From Alkalidesulfovibrio alkalitolerans DSM 16529 (GTDB taxonomy: Bacteria; Desulfobacterota; Desulfovibrionia; Desulfovibrionales; Desulfovibrionaceae), in assembly GCF_000422245.1 (NCBI RefSeq), contig NZ_ATHI01000005.1:248001-312000 (forward strand): a stretch of 64,000 nt of DNA, written 5' to 3'. The first letter of the stretch is position 1. Every line of letters begins with the position of its first letter. The translations under genes and the position numbers were made by a program. This document shows, piece after piece, positions 8,817 to 17,916 of the stretch. The notes beneath the pieces are model-generated. The model made no database searches. It was not told the DNA's origin and saw nothing but the letters and a program-made list of their open reading frames with translations.

Positions 8817-9815
8817 CTACTCTCCGTCCGCGTCCGCGCCCAGGCGGCGCTCGGGCGGCCCCTCGGCCTGCTGCGCGTCGTCCGGGGCTTGGGCGGGCGC
8901 CCCGTCTTCGAGCGCGGGCTCGTCGTCGAGCGCCTGGCCGCGCGGCTTCTCGTCGTGCAACGGGATTTCGACGCCAGGGGCGATGTCGTCCGCAGCCGCG
9001 CCGCCATCTTCACCGAGCAGGGCGCAACCGCATTCTTCCCCGCTCGCGGGCGGCACCGCCGCGCGGCAGAAAATCAGGAAGCAGGTGTGCGCCACCATGC
9101 GGTCGGCGGGCCGAAGCCTGTCGGGCACGGGCTTGTAGCGCCGAACGAGGATCTCCAAGACCTCCACGTCCATGAACGGCCCTTTTTCGAGCCCGCGCAA
9201 GAGATCGCTGATCTGGTTCACCGTGGGCACCAGAAAGGCCATGGGCGCGCCCGGCTTGACCGCCGCGACGGCCTGATCCAGGTATTCCCAGGGCGTGCGC
9301 ACGTCCAGGAAGAGCGCGTCCGCGTCCGTGACGTCGAAGCCTTCGGCGATGTCGCGGTCGTACTGCTTGACCCGGCCGTCGTCGAGCCCGGCCCAGACCA
9401 GGTTGCGGCCGCACAGCTTGCGGAACTCCTCGCGCCGCTCGAAGGTGTGCACTGTGCCGGTGGGACCGACGAACCAAGCCAGGGCCAGGGTCATGGAGCC
9501 CGAGCCCGAACCCGCCTCGACCACGGTCGCGCCGGGGCCCACGGAAAGGCGCATCAGGATGTAGCCGATGTCCTTGGGGTAGATGATCTGGGTCTGACGC
9601 TTGAGGTTCTTGCACAGGTCGTGCAGGGTGGGCTTGAGCACCAGATAGGGGCGGCCCAGGTGCGTCAGGGCCGTGCCGCCGAAACCCGCCTGGCGCACGG
9701 CCTCGGCCTCGAGCCTGCCGTCGTGGGTGTGCAGGGGTTGTTTGGGGTCCAGCCGCCGCAGATATCGCTTGCCCTTAGGGCTGATGCACAGTACCAATTC
9801 GCCGTCTCGTATCAT
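8817..9815 (-). CDS. trmI: tRNA (adenine-58-N1)-methyltransferase TrmI
   Basis: A 332-residue protein of the TrmI/Gcd14 family, which uses S-adenosylmethionine to make m1A58 in the T-loop of tRNAs. The N-terminal beta domain (GELVLCISPKGKRYLRRLDP) precedes a class I methyltransferase fold with the motif VVEAGSGSGSMTLALAW (about residues 97-113) and LFLDVRTPWEYL near residue 170. A 60-residue acidic, Ala/Pro-rich tail (after about residue 270) is longer than in most homologues and may be disordered. It starts at ATG 9815, 69 nt from a divergent radical SAM gene, and is followed by the MFS gene. Confidence 0.9.
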   Translation of the reverse strand: MIRDGELVLCISPKGKRYLRRLDPKQPLHTHDGRLEAEAVRQAGFGGTALTHLGRPYLVLKPTLHDLCKNLKRQTQIIYPKDIGYILMRLSVGPGATVVEAGSGSGSMTLALAWFVGPTGTVHTFERREEFRKLCGRNLVWAGLDDGRVKQYDRDIAEGFDVTDADALFLDVRTPWEYLDQAVAAVKPGAPMAFLVPTVNQISDLLRGLEKGPFMDVEVLEILVRRYKPVPDRLRPADRMVAHTCFLIFCRAAVPPASGEECGCALLGEDGGAAADDIAPGVEIPLHDEKPRGQALDDEPALEDGAPAQAPDDAQQAEGPPERRLGADADGE

Positions 9816-9834
9816 GTGTCCTCCGAATCCGGGT

Positions 9835-9862
9835 GAGTTACCCGACGGCCACGTTCTGTCAA
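9835..9862 (-). promoter_or_regulatory. Promoter of trmI
   Basis: On the minus strand, TTGACA (9857-9862) is followed after 16 bp by TAACTC (9835-9840), 20 bp upstream of the trmI start, in the 69-bp divergent gap. Confidence 0.45.
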
Positions 9863-9884
9863 GGCATTGTTCCGGCGGAAATCC

Positions 9885-10841
9885 ATGACCACGTACCGCA
9901 GCATTTTCGGTCCGGTTCGCTCAAGCAGGCTCGGGCTCTCGCTCGGGCTCGATCTTCTTGGCGCGCCCATCTGCTCCATGGATTGCCTCTATTGCGAGGT
10001 GGGCAAAACCCGCACGCTGACGCGCGAGCGGCGGCGCTGGGTCCGGGGCGAGACGGTGCTCGCCGAGCTTTCGGCCTACAGCCGCGAGAACCGCGCGCCC
10101 GAGGTCGTGACGCTCGGAGGGCTCGGCGAGCCCTGCCTGAACCTGGACATGGGCATGATCATCGAAGGGGCGAAAAAAATCCACCCCGGCCTGCCCGTGG
10201 CCGTGCTGACCAACGCCACCCTGCTCACGGACGCCACGGTGCGGGCCGAGCTCATGGGCGCGGACATCGTCCTGCCCTCGCTCGATTCGCTCGTGGAGGA
10301 CGAGTTCGCGGCCGTGAACAGGCCCGCGGCCGGCATCACGGCGGCCGCCTGTGCGCGGGGGATCATGGAGTTTCGCGAATTGTTCGCCGGGCGCATCTTC
10401 CTGGAAGTGCTGCTGTGCAAAGGGCTGAACGACAGCCAAGCCAACCTGGAAATGCTGGCGGACTACGTGGGCCGCATTTCGCCCGACCGGGTGGACGTGG
10501 TCACGCTCTCGCGGCCCGGAGCCTACGCCGAGGCCACGGCGGCGGACACCGAAACCCTGGCCCGCTTCGCCGGACGGCTCGGCGCGAAACCCAGGGCTGC
10601 CGACCGCCAGATCGAGGCCGGACGCGCATCCAAAGCCGAAACCGCCTCTTCGTCCCCATTGACGGACGAGGCGTTTCGGGAAATAGTCTTGTCTTCCCTT
10701 AGGCGTCGCCCGCAGACGCCGGGGCAGATTTCCGACGCGCTGGGCGTCGATGAAGAGCGCGTGCGCGCGCTTCTCCACAGGCTGGAGAGCGAGGGCGCCG
10801 TTACCTGCGACGATACTTTCTACGCGCTCGCCAGAGATTAA
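9885..10841 (+). CDS. Radical SAM protein with C-terminal winged helix
   Basis: A 318-residue protein. The cluster motif CSMDCLYC (Cys30, 34, 37) marks the radical SAM core, followed by VVTLGGLGEPCLN, the strand that usually contacts the methionyl part of SAM. This family (COG0731-like) is related to wyosine-synthesis enzymes. The last 60 residues (LTDEAFREIVLSSLRRRPQT onwards) form a winged-helix domain with QISDALGVDEERVRALLHRL. A TTG 18 nt upstream is in frame, but ATG 9885 after GGCGGAAATCC is preferred. Its reaction is unknown. It ends with a hairpin before rng, so readthrough into rng is possible. Confidence 0.85.
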   Translation: MTTYRSIFGPVRSSRLGLSLGLDLLGAPICSMDCLYCEVGKTRTLTRERRRWVRGETVLAELSAYSRENRAPEVVTLGGLGEPCLNLDMGMIIEGAKKIHPGLPVAVLTNATLLTDATVRAELMGADIVLPSLDSLVEDEFAAVNRPAAGITAAACARGIMEFRELFAGRIFLEVLLCKGLNDSQANLEMLADYVGRISPDRVDVVTLSRPGAYAEATAADTETLARFAGRLGAKPRAADRQIEAGRASKAETASSSPLTDEAFREIVLSSLRRRPQTPGQISDALGVDEERVRALLHRLESEGAVTCDDTFYALARD

Positions 10842-10847
10842 ACGAAC

Positions 10848-10882
10848 GGTTCCGGCCGCGGGGCCGGACCACATACTTTTTT
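10848..10882 (+). terminator. Terminator between the radical SAM gene and rng
   Basis: TCCGGCC (10851-10857) and GGCCGGA (10862-10868) form a stem with a GCGG loop, followed shortly by CTTTTTT. It may act as a terminator or attenuator in front of rng. Confidence 0.5.
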
Positions 10883-10892
10883 CGAGGTTTGC

Positions 10893-12362
10893 ATGACATC
10901 CGAGGGAAAGAAGTCCCGGCGGAAGATGTTTCTTTCCGTGCTTCCGGGCGAATTGGTCGAGCTTGTCCTCTCCGAGGAAGGCAAGGTGCAGGAGTATTAC
11001 GTCGAAATGCTGCACCAGGCCAAGATGAGGGGCAACATCTACAAGGGCTACATCCACAACATAGACTCGTCGCTACAGGCGGCGTTCATCAACTTCGGGG
11101 CCGAAAAGAACGGCTTTTTGCAGATCGACGAGGTCCACCCCGAATACTACCAGGGTTCGTCCACCATCCCGAAAGGAGGCCGCTACCCGCTCATCCAGGA
11201 CGTGCTGAAGCCCGGCCAGGAGATGCTGGTGCAGGTGGTCAAGGAACCCACGGGCACCAAGGGGGCCTTTGTCACTACCTATCTCTCGCTCGCGGGACGC
11301 TATTTCGTGCTCACGCCGGGCCGCGAACAACTCGGGGTCTCGCGCAAGATCGAGGACGAGGAGGAGCGCGCGCGCCTGAAGGAGATGGTGCAAAAGCTCG
11401 ATCCGGGCGAAGGGCTCGGGCTCATCGTGCGCACCGTGAGCGCGGACCAGACCCAGGAAGGGCTGAAGAAGGACATCGGCTACCTCAAGCGCGCCTGGAA
11501 GGAGGTACGCAAGAAGGCCACCACCGAGAAGGCCCCGGCGCTCATCTACCGCGACCTCGACCTGCCTGCCAGGGCCGTGCGCGACTACCTGACCCCGGAC
11601 GTCTCCGAGGTCTGGGTGGACGACAAGGAAACCGCCAAGCAGATCGGCCAGCTTGTGAACCTGGCCTTCCCGCGCAAGAAGGCCATGGTCAAGGTCCACG
11701 ACGACCCGGAAAAGACGCTCTGGGAGCGTTTCGGCCTGGCGCGCCAGATCGAGGAGATCTACGGCCGCACCGTGACCCTGCCCTCGGGCGGCCAGATCGT
11801 CATCGACCAGGCCGAGGCCCTGACCGCCATCGACATCAACTCCGGCAAGATCGGCGGCAAGAAGAATTTCAAGGACATGGCGCTGAAGAACAACGTCGAG
11901 GCGGCCGAGGAGATCGCCCGGCAGCTTCGCCTGCGCGATCTCGGCGGCCAGGTGGTGGTGGACTTCATCGAAATGAAGGACAAAAAGCACGTGGCCGAGG
12001 TGGAGAAGGTCATGCGCGCGGCCATGAAAGGCGACCGCGCCCGCACCGACGTGGGTCGCATCTCGCGCTTCGGCCTGATGGAACTGGTGCGCCAGCGCAT
12101 GGGCTCCTCGGCCATCTCCTCGAACATGGAGACCTGCCCCTGCTGCCAGGGCCGGGGCTTGCGCCGCAACATGGAATGGCAGTCGCTGCTGGCGCTCAAG
12201 GAAATCCATCGCGGCCTGCGCGGCATGAAGGGCGACGAGACGTTCGTCTACCGCACGACCCCGGAACTGGCCTCGTACCTGCTCAACTCCAAGCGCCAAA
12301 AGCTCGTGGAGTTGGAACAAAAACACGGGCGGCACATCACCATCGCGGCCCAGGTGTCGTGA
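10893..12362 (+). CDS. rng: Ribonuclease G/E
   Basis: A 489-residue endoribonuclease of the RNase E/G family, which cuts single-stranded AU-rich RNA in rRNA maturation and mRNA decay. An S1 domain spans about residues 42-130 (GNIYKGYIHNIDSSLQAAFINFG). The catalytic aspartates are D314 in AIDINSGK and D357 in VVVDFIEM. The zinc-link motif CPCC lies at 415-418. The length matches RNase G rather than full RNase E, as there is no long C-terminal scaffold. ATG 10893 follows CGAGG. queH starts 18 nt downstream and probably shares the transcript. Confidence 0.95.
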   Translation: MTSEGKKSRRKMFLSVLPGELVELVLSEEGKVQEYYVEMLHQAKMRGNIYKGYIHNIDSSLQAAFINFGAEKNGFLQIDEVHPEYYQGSSTIPKGGRYPLIQDVLKPGQEMLVQVVKEPTGTKGAFVTTYLSLAGRYFVLTPGREQLGVSRKIEDEEERARLKEMVQKLDPGEGLGLIVRTVSADQTQEGLKKDIGYLKRAWKEVRKKATTEKAPALIYRDLDLPARAVRDYLTPDVSEVWVDDKETAKQIGQLVNLAFPRKKAMVKVHDDPEKTLWERFGLARQIEEIYGRTVTLPSGGQIVIDQAEALTAIDINSGKIGGKKNFKDMALKNNVEAAEEIARQLRLRDLGGQVVVDFIEMKDKKHVAEVEKVMRAAMKGDRARTDVGRISRFGLMELVRQRMGSSAISSNMETCPCCQGRGLRRNMEWQSLLALKEIHRGLRGMKGDETFVYRTTPELASYLLNSKRQKLVELEQKHGRHITIAAQVS

Positions 12363-12380
12363 CCGGGAGCATGAGTTGAG

Positions 12381-12935
12381 ATGAGCGCCCCCCGCGTCCT
12401 CGTCCACGTCTGCTGCGCGCCCTGCGCCATCGTTCCGGTCAGGGCGCTCATGGCGGAGGGCTTCGCGGTCACGGCGCTCTTCTACAACCCGAACATCCAC
12501 CCGGTGGCCGAATACGCCCGCCGCCGCGACGCCATGGCCGCATACGCCAAAACGCTCGGCCTGCCCTTGATCGTCAAGGACAAGGGCTACGACCCGGCCG
12601 CGTGGTTTCGCCGCGTGTCCTTTCGCGAGGACAACCGCTGCTTCCACTGCCTGCACATGCGCCTGGAGGAGACATCCTTCATCGCGCGCGCGGGCGGTTT
12701 CTCGCACTTCACGAGCACCCTGCTCTACTCCCGCCGCCAGAAGCACGAGACGATCGCGGCCATCGGCCGCGACCTCGGCGGCGAGGAGATGAAGAGCCGC
12801 TTCCTGTATCGCGACTTCCGCGCGGGCTGGGCCGAGGGCATCGAGGAGTCCAAGCGCCTTAAGATGTACCGCCAGGACTACTGCGGCTGCCTCTTCAGCG
12901 ATCTCGAACGGCGCAAGGAACTCCTGCAAGGTTAA
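12381..12935 (+). CDS. queH: Epoxyqueuosine reductase QueH
   Basis: A 184-residue QueH (former DUF208) protein, the non-B12 enzyme that reduces epoxyqueuosine to queuosine in tRNA. Diagnostic motifs are VHVCCAPCAI at residues 9-18, NPNIHPVAEYARR, the internal CFHC near residue 88, and DYCGCLFS close to the C terminus. These cysteines bind the 4Fe-4S cluster and the adjacent iron. The gene follows rng by 18 nt. It converges with the GH65 fusion gene across two copies of the hairpin repeat. Confidence 0.93.
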   Translation: MSAPRVLVHVCCAPCAIVPVRALMAEGFAVTALFYNPNIHPVAEYARRRDAMAAYAKTLGLPLIVKDKGYDPAAWFRRVSFREDNRCFHCLHMRLEETSFIARAGGFSHFTSTLLYSRRQKHETIAAIGRDLGGEEMKSRFLYRDFRAGWAEGIEESKRLKMYRQDYCGCLFSDLERRKELLQG

Positions 12936-12982
12936 GCGCGACCCGTTTTCCCGGGTCCATGCGTGGCAAAAGGTCCCTTTCC

Positions 12983-13101
12983 AGGCTGCTCAAAAAACGC
13001 CAGATGCTAGGCGTAAGGGAAATCCAGGCCCGACGCGTATTACCAATACGCGAGGGACTGGATTTTCCGTGGCAACGCCGCAGATGGGGCTTTTTCAGTC
13101 C
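12983..13101. repeat. Hairpin repeat element, copy 2
   Basis: Runs from AGGCTGCTCAAAAAACGCC to GGGGCTTTTTCAGTCC. The inner arms AAATCCAG/CTGGATTT flank the central palindrome CGCGTATTACCAATACGCG. It is followed 2 bp later by another copy in the same orientation, between convergent genes. Confidence 0.8.
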
Positions 13102-13103
13102 CC

Positions 13104-13225
13104 AGGCTGCTCAAAAAGCGCTAGATGCAAGGCGCAAGAAAAGTTCAAGGCCGACGCGTATTACCAATACGCGAGGGTTTGAACTTTTCGCGGCAACGCC
13201 GCAGATGGGGGTTTTTCAGCAGCCT
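13104..13225. repeat. Hairpin repeat element, copy 3
   Basis: Best-preserved copy: outer arms AGGCTGCTCAAAAA and TTTTTCAGCAGCCT, inner arms AAAGTTCAA/TTGAACTTT, and the same central CGCGTATTACCAATACGCG. It ends 5 bp before the stop codon of the GH65 fusion gene. Confidence 0.85.
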
Positions 13226-13229
13226 CACC

Positions 13230-16200
13230 TTACGCGGTCGGCGAATCGATTACCAAATCCTCCTCCGGCGGAATGGCGTAGGGCTCGTCGTTGACGATCA
13301 CCACGGCCTGCCGCCTGGAGGTCGTGAGCAGGCGCACGGTCACGCGCTCCTGCGTGACCCAAAGCCTGTACCAAAGCCCCCGGTGCGTGAAGCTGAACGA
13401 CAACCCGGTCCAGCGCTCGGGCAGGTGCGGCGTGACCCTCGGGTGCTCGCCCGAAAGGTCGAGCCCGGCGAAATGGCGCATCACGATCTGCAGCGTTCCG
13501 GCCATGACGCCGGTGTGGATACCCTCGGGCGTGGTTCCGCCCTGGGTGTCCTTGATGTCCGACTCCAGGGCTTCCTGGAACCAGTTCCACGAGACCCCAT
13601 CCTTTTCGATGGACGACGAGACCACGGCGTGCACCACCTTGGAGAGCGTGGAGCCGTGGCTCGTGCGTGGCTCGTAATACTCGTAGTTGATGCGCAAAAG
13701 ATCGAGGGGCGGCGGCACGTCGTAGCCAAGCTGCGTCAGGATGCGGTGCACTTCCTCGGGTCCGTGCACGTACCACAGCATCAAGGTGTCGGCCTGTTTG
13801 GCCACCTTGTAGTTGTCAGGCGAGTCGCCCTCGGCCTTGAGGATACGGTCCATGCGACCGATACTGTAGTAGCGCTTGCGGTAGCGCTCCCAGTCCAGTT
13901 CCTTGAGCTTCATGTAGCCTTCGAACTGGCTGATCACGCCCTCTTTTGTCACGGGCACGTACATTTTGCGCGTCATGTCGCGCCACAGTTCGACCTCTTC
14001 GGGCGTGCACCCCCCGCCCTGGCCCAGACGCCTGCGCGCCGCCGGAGGCAGCCGCTCCCACATGTTCAGCACTCGCTCCAACAGCCACACGACCATGACG
14101 TTGGTGTAGGCGTTGTCGGGCAGACCGGCCTTCTTCGCGCCGGGCAGTTTTTCGTGGAACTCGTCCGGCCCCATGACGCCCTCGATGTGATAGCGGCCGT
14201 CCTTGCCCTTTTTGGCGATGGTGGACCAGAATCGGGCGATTTCGAGCATGACCTCGGCGGCCTCCTGGCGCACGAAGCCCCAGTCGCCGGACACGGCCGC
14301 GTGCCGCCAGAGGTTGTAGAAGACCGCGATGGAGACGTGGCGCTGATTGCGCGAGAGGTCCGGCCCCCAGGTGCCGGAGTCGGGGTTGTAGTGCACCTCC
14401 TGGGTCTCCTCGCCGCCGTTGTCCGCGGCCTGCCAGGGATAGCAAGCTCCCTCGAGCCCCAACTCGCGGGCGAGTTTTCTGGCCGCGTCCAGCCTGCGCA
14501 CGCGGTACATGAGCAGCGCGCGGGCCACGCGCGGCAAATTGAGCTCGTAAAAAGGCATGATGTAAAGCTCGTCCCAAAAGATGTGGCCGCGATAGGCCTC
14601 GCCGTGCCAGCCGCGCGCGGGCATGCCCACGTCAAGGCGCACGTTGTGCGGCCCGGCCGTGGTCAGCAGGTGATAGATGTGCAGGCGCAGCACCTTTTGG
14701 GCGAAGCGATCGTGGAAGACCTCCACGTCCGCCGCCTTCCACAGCCTTTTCCAAGCCCGCTCGTGCGGCGCACGCAAACGCCCGAATGTCGGGGCCTTGG
14801 CCAGGCTCTTTTCGGCCAGCGCCCGCAGATCGGCGCTTGCGCCGTCGTGCAGGCTCGTGTGCACGGCCACGATCTTCTCCACGACCACGGTGCACGACTC
14901 ACGCAAAAACACGGCGAAGGTCTCGCTGGCCAGCCCTTCCTCGTAGGACGCATGCCGGGCCAGGGCCAGTTCCTCGCGCCCCACGAAGGCCCGCGTTCTG
15001 GCGCGCATGTAAATGTTGTGGCCCGAGGTGATGGTGCGCACGTGAAGTTCGAGCCCGTCCTGTGCCGCGCCGCCCGAGACCGGTTCGAGGTGGGTGCGCG
15101 TCAGCTCCCGGTAGCGGGCCACGTTGTCGTTGATGACCGTGCCGTCGAGGCTTGAACGGATGGTCACGGTCTCGGAGTAGTTGAGCGGCGTGAGGCTGTA
15201 CTGGATGCCGCCCAAGTGCGGTTCGGCCATGGAGACGAGTCGCTTGGAGTGGATGCGCGTGAGCCTGCCCAGGCCGTCGCGGCAGATGATGGTCCGCCGC
15301 ATCATGCCCTTCTTCATGTGCAGGGAATGGCAATAGGTGAGCAGTTCCATGGACAGGGGGCTCTTGAAGTCGCTGTTGCCGATCTTGATCTCGATGGGCA
15401 GCCAATTGGGGCAGTTCACCAGGTCGTTGTTGTAGACCGTGCGGCCGTGCACCTCGCTCGGCATGGTGTTGAAGAGCCCTGCCACGTAGGTGCCGGGATA
15501 AAAATTGAAGGAGGCCTTCTCTGATTCGGCCGCGCCGCGGGTGACGAAATGGCCGTTGCCCGTGGCGGTCAGCGCCTCGCGCAGTTTCTCGTCGCCCGGA
15601 TCGAAACCGTGCCAGTCGATGTGCCAGGCATTTTTGGCTATGCCCTCGCGAAACCAGTGCCGGATATCCTCCAGGCAGGTCTCGGAGAGGTCCTGGACCA
15701 CAAGGTCCGCGCCAAAACGGCGCAAGAGACCGGCCTCGCCCGTCCTGGCCACGCCGATCACGAGTCCGAAGTTGCCTGCCTCGCCCGCCTGCGCGCCGGA
15801 GACCGCGTCCTCCACCACCAGGCATTCGGGCGGCGTCACACCGATGCGTTGCGCGGCTTCGAGGAAGATGTCCGGATCTGGTTTGCCTTCGAGCCCCAGC
15901 TCCGCCGAAACCACGCCGTCCACCACGGCGTCGAAGAGATCGGCGATCCCGGCCAACTCGAGCACGAGCCCGGCGTTCTTGGAGGACGAGGCCACGGCCA
16001 CAGGCAGTCCGGCGGCCCTGAGTTCCGCCACGAAGGCCACGGAGGAGGGAAAGACCTCCGGCCCTTTCTCGCGCAGGAAGGCCTGGAACAGATCGTTCTT
16101 CCTGTTCCCCAGGCCGCAGACCGTCTCCTCGTCCGGCGAGTCGGAAGGGTCGCCGTAGGGCAGCTTCACGCCGCGCGCCTCCAGGAACGACTTGACCCCG

Positions 16201-16397
16201 GCGTAGCGCGGCTTGCCGTCCACGTAACGTGAGTAGTCGTCGAAGCGGTCGAAGGGCAGGAACGGCGTCTTGTTCTTGGCTGCGTAGCCTTCCAGAAAGT
16301 CGTTGAACATCTTTTCCCAGGCCAGGGCGTGGACCGTGGCCGTGGCCGTGATGACGCCGTCGAGGTCGAAGACCGCACCGCGCGGTTCAGGGTGCAT
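13230..16397 (-). CDS. Beta-phosphoglucomutase / GH65 disaccharide phosphorylase fusion
   Basis: A 1055-residue fusion. Residues 1-245 are a HAD beta-phosphoglucomutase: nucleophile motif AVFDLDGVIT, VAVASSSKN, KPDPDIFLEAA and VVEDAVSGAQAG. The remainder is a family 65 glycoside phosphorylase (LNFYPGTYVAGLFN, then NLPRVARALLMYR). The probable general acid is the Glu of GVMGPDEFHEK near residue 742. Such enzymes split trehalose, kojibiose or maltose with phosphate to give beta-glucose-1-phosphate, which the fused mutase turns into glucose-6-phosphate. The exact sugar cannot be read from sequence. ATG 16397 overlaps the stop of the HAD gene by one base (TGATG), so it is chosen over GTG 16400. 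Confidence 0.88.
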   Translation of the reverse strand: MHPEPRGAVFDLDGVITATATVHALAWEKMFNDFLEGYAAKNKTPFLPFDRFDDYSRYVDGKPRYAGVKSFLEARGVKLPYGDPSDSPDEETVCGLGNRKNDLFQAFLREKGPEVFPSSVAFVAELRAAGLPVAVASSSKNAGLVLELAGIADLFDAVVDGVVSAELGLEGKPDPDIFLEAAQRIGVTPPECLVVEDAVSGAQAGEAGNFGLVIGVARTGEAGLLRRFGADLVVQDLSETCLEDIRHWFREGIAKNAWHIDWHGFDPGDEKLREALTATGNGHFVTRGAAESEKASFNFYPGTYVAGLFNTMPSEVHGRTVYNNDLVNCPNWLPIEIKIGNSDFKSPLSMELLTYCHSLHMKKGMMRRTIICRDGLGRLTRIHSKRLVSMAEPHLGGIQYSLTPLNYSETVTIRSSLDGTVINDNVARYRELTRTHLEPVSGGAAQDGLELHVRTITSGHNIYMRARTRAFVGREELALARHASYEEGLASETFAVFLRESCTVVVEKIVAVHTSLHDGASADLRALAEKSLAKAPTFGRLRAPHERAWKRLWKAADVEVFHDRFAQKVLRLHIYHLLTTAGPHNVRLDVGMPARGWHGEAYRGHIFWDELYIMPFYELNLPRVARALLMYRVRRLDAARKLARELGLEGACYPWQAADNGGEETQEVHYNPDSGTWGPDLSRNQRHVSIAVFYNLWRHAAVSGDWGFVRQEAAEVMLEIARFWSTIAKKGKDGRYHIEGVMGPDEFHEKLPGAKKAGLPDNAYTNVMVVWLLERVLNMWERLPPAARRRLGQGGGCTPEEVELWRDMTRKMYVPVTKEGVISQFEGYMKLKELDWERYRKRYYSIGRMDRILKAEGDSPDNYKVAKQADTLMLWYVHGPEEVHRILTQLGYDVPPPLDLLRINYEYYEPRTSHGSTLSKVVHAVVSSSIEKDGVSWNWFQEALESDIKDTQGGTTPEGIHTGVMAGTLQIVMRHFAGLDLSGEHPRVTPHLPERWTGLSFSFTHRGLWYRLWVTQERVTVRLLTTSRRQAVVIVNDEPYAIPPEEDLVIDSPTA

Positions 16398-17692
16398 CAC
16401 GCGTTCCTCCCGTTATCGTGTGAAATGCCGGATGCACGTCCGGCCTTCGAGCCGGAAAGTCCGGTAAGGTTCGTTTTCAGCCCGCCTGCCGACACGGCCA
16501 GGGCCGTTACCAACACGTCGGGTTCGGAAACGACGAAGCCCGTGCCGCAGACCTCGGGCAGCCGCGCCGCCAGATCGGGGTTCTTCGTCACCAGCACGGC
16601 TGCGGGCGCGGGCGAAAGTTCGGCCACGGCGCGGATCATGGGCAGGTCGGAGGAGGTGTCGCCACAGACCAGGACCGGGCCTTCGGCACAACCCAGGCCG
16701 AGTTCGCGGTCGAGGAAGCGCGCGGCCTCCCCCTTGTCGAAGTCCTTGTCCGTGCCTTCCACGGTCAGGACGATCTCCACGTCAAGCCCGGTGTCCTCGA
16801 TGACCAGATCGCGGCCCTCGGGGTCGAGCTCGCGCGCAAGCTTCTCCACCTCGGCCAGAAACGCCCTGGATTCGGCGCCGGACACGGATTTCGTGACGTC
16901 CTGGCGGGCCACGGTGAGTTGGCCGTACTTGACCTGAAAGCCCGAGCCTATGAGCCCGAACTTGGCGTTCTCCGGCTTTTCGATCAGGTCGTGCAAACCG
17001 TGAGCTAGTTTGTCCAAAAGGGCCTGCTGGCGCACGGGCACGGCCTTGGCGTGGCGCTTTCCCTGGCGGTCCAGGCACTCGCGCCCCTTGGAGGCCGCGA
17101 GGTGGAAATGGCCCACGGGCATGACCGAGACATCGATAAGGCCGGGCCCGCGCAGGGGCGCGGAGGTCAGGATCAGGGCGTCCCTGGCCTTTTGCGCCGC
17201 GAACCTGCACAGGAACACGGCATTGTAGGCGGGCTGCACGCTCGAACGGTAGCGGCCGCAGTAGTTGTTCACCGTGCCGTCGCGGTCCGTGAGCATGGCC
17301 CGCCAGGGGCCTTTGGGGCCGTGCCCGGCCAGGAATTCCGCGAGCGCCTCCGTTTCCGCGACGAAGCCGGGATGGATGGCGGCCAAGTGCGCGAGCAAGG
17401 CCTCCTCGCCGTGGCGCAAAAAAATCAGATCCTTATCAAGCTCGTCGAATTCGTAGGCGAGGTCGGCCTCGATGGTCAGGCCCTCCTCGACGAGCAGCGA
17501 GCGGCGCGCCCCCTCGCCCGGCAGGCGCAAAAGACATTCGCGCGCACGGATCAGGGAATCGAACGCCAGGTCGGGCGGGGTCTCGTTCGAGAGCACGGCG
17601 CACACGGCGTCTCGCCGGGCAGCGGCCGTCAGGTCCATGAGATCGTAGAACTCGGCGAGCGTCGTAATGCGCTCCGGGACGTTTCTCGGCAT
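16397..17692 (-). CDS. HAD-superfamily phosphatase, trehalose-6-phosphatase-like
   Basis: A 431-residue protein. The HAD nucleophile motif is LTDRDGTVNNY (about residue 145) and the acidic motif IV is VCGDTSSDLPMI (about residue 365), with a subfamily IIB-type cap between them, as in trehalose-6-phosphate phosphatases. The N-terminal 130 residues are helical and without known motifs. ATG 17692 has GAGGAGG about 6 nt upstream; a longer frame start at 17797 lacks such a site. One-base overlap with the GH65 fusion gene implies coupled translation and a joint role in trehalose or related disaccharide turnover. The substrate is inferred. Confidence 0.75.
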   Translation of the reverse strand: MPRNVPERITTLAEFYDLMDLTAAARRDAVCAVLSNETPPDLAFDSLIRARECLLRLPGEGARRSLLVEEGLTIEADLAYEFDELDKDLIFLRHGEEALLAHLAAIHPGFVAETEALAEFLAGHGPKGPWRAMLTDRDGTVNNYCGRYRSSVQPAYNAVFLCRFAAQKARDALILTSAPLRGPGLIDVSVMPVGHFHLAASKGRECLDRQGKRHAKAVPVRQQALLDKLAHGLHDLIEKPENAKFGLIGSGFQVKYGQLTVARQDVTKSVSGAESRAFLAEVEKLARELDPEGRDLVIEDTGLDVEIVLTVEGTDKDFDKGEAARFLDRELGLGCAEGPVLVCGDTSSDLPMIRAVAELSPAPAAVLVTKNPDLAARLPEVCGTGFVVSEPDVLVTALAVSAGGLKTNLTGLSGSKAGRASGISHDNGRNA

Positions 17693-17825
17693 GTGTCCTC
17701 CTCGTTGCCGGATGTCTCGCCGCGACGAACGGAACCTTCCGGTCCCTGTCTGTCCAATGTGACATGTAGCCAAACAGCGGGAAAAATGGCAAGGCAAAAC
17801 GGCTGCGGGGGACGGCGGGGCTTCG

Positions 17826-17855
17826 TTGACAACAGTCAGGGAGCTTGCCTATACA
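17826..17855 (+). promoter_or_regulatory. Promoter of fba-gap
   Basis: A consensus TTGACA (17826-17831) and TATACA (17850-17855) are separated by 18 bp. Transcription should begin near 17862, about 55 nt before the fba start. Confidence 0.7.
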
Positions 17856-17916
17856 ATCGGAGGTATCCACCCCGCTCCCGTTTTTTTCGACCCATTGACC
17901 AGAACCGGAGGACAGC

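Noticed and set aside
12983-13225. Tandem hairpin repeats as a CRISPR array
   Set aside because: Only two units of about 120 bp with internal dyad symmetry, no spacers and no cas genes.
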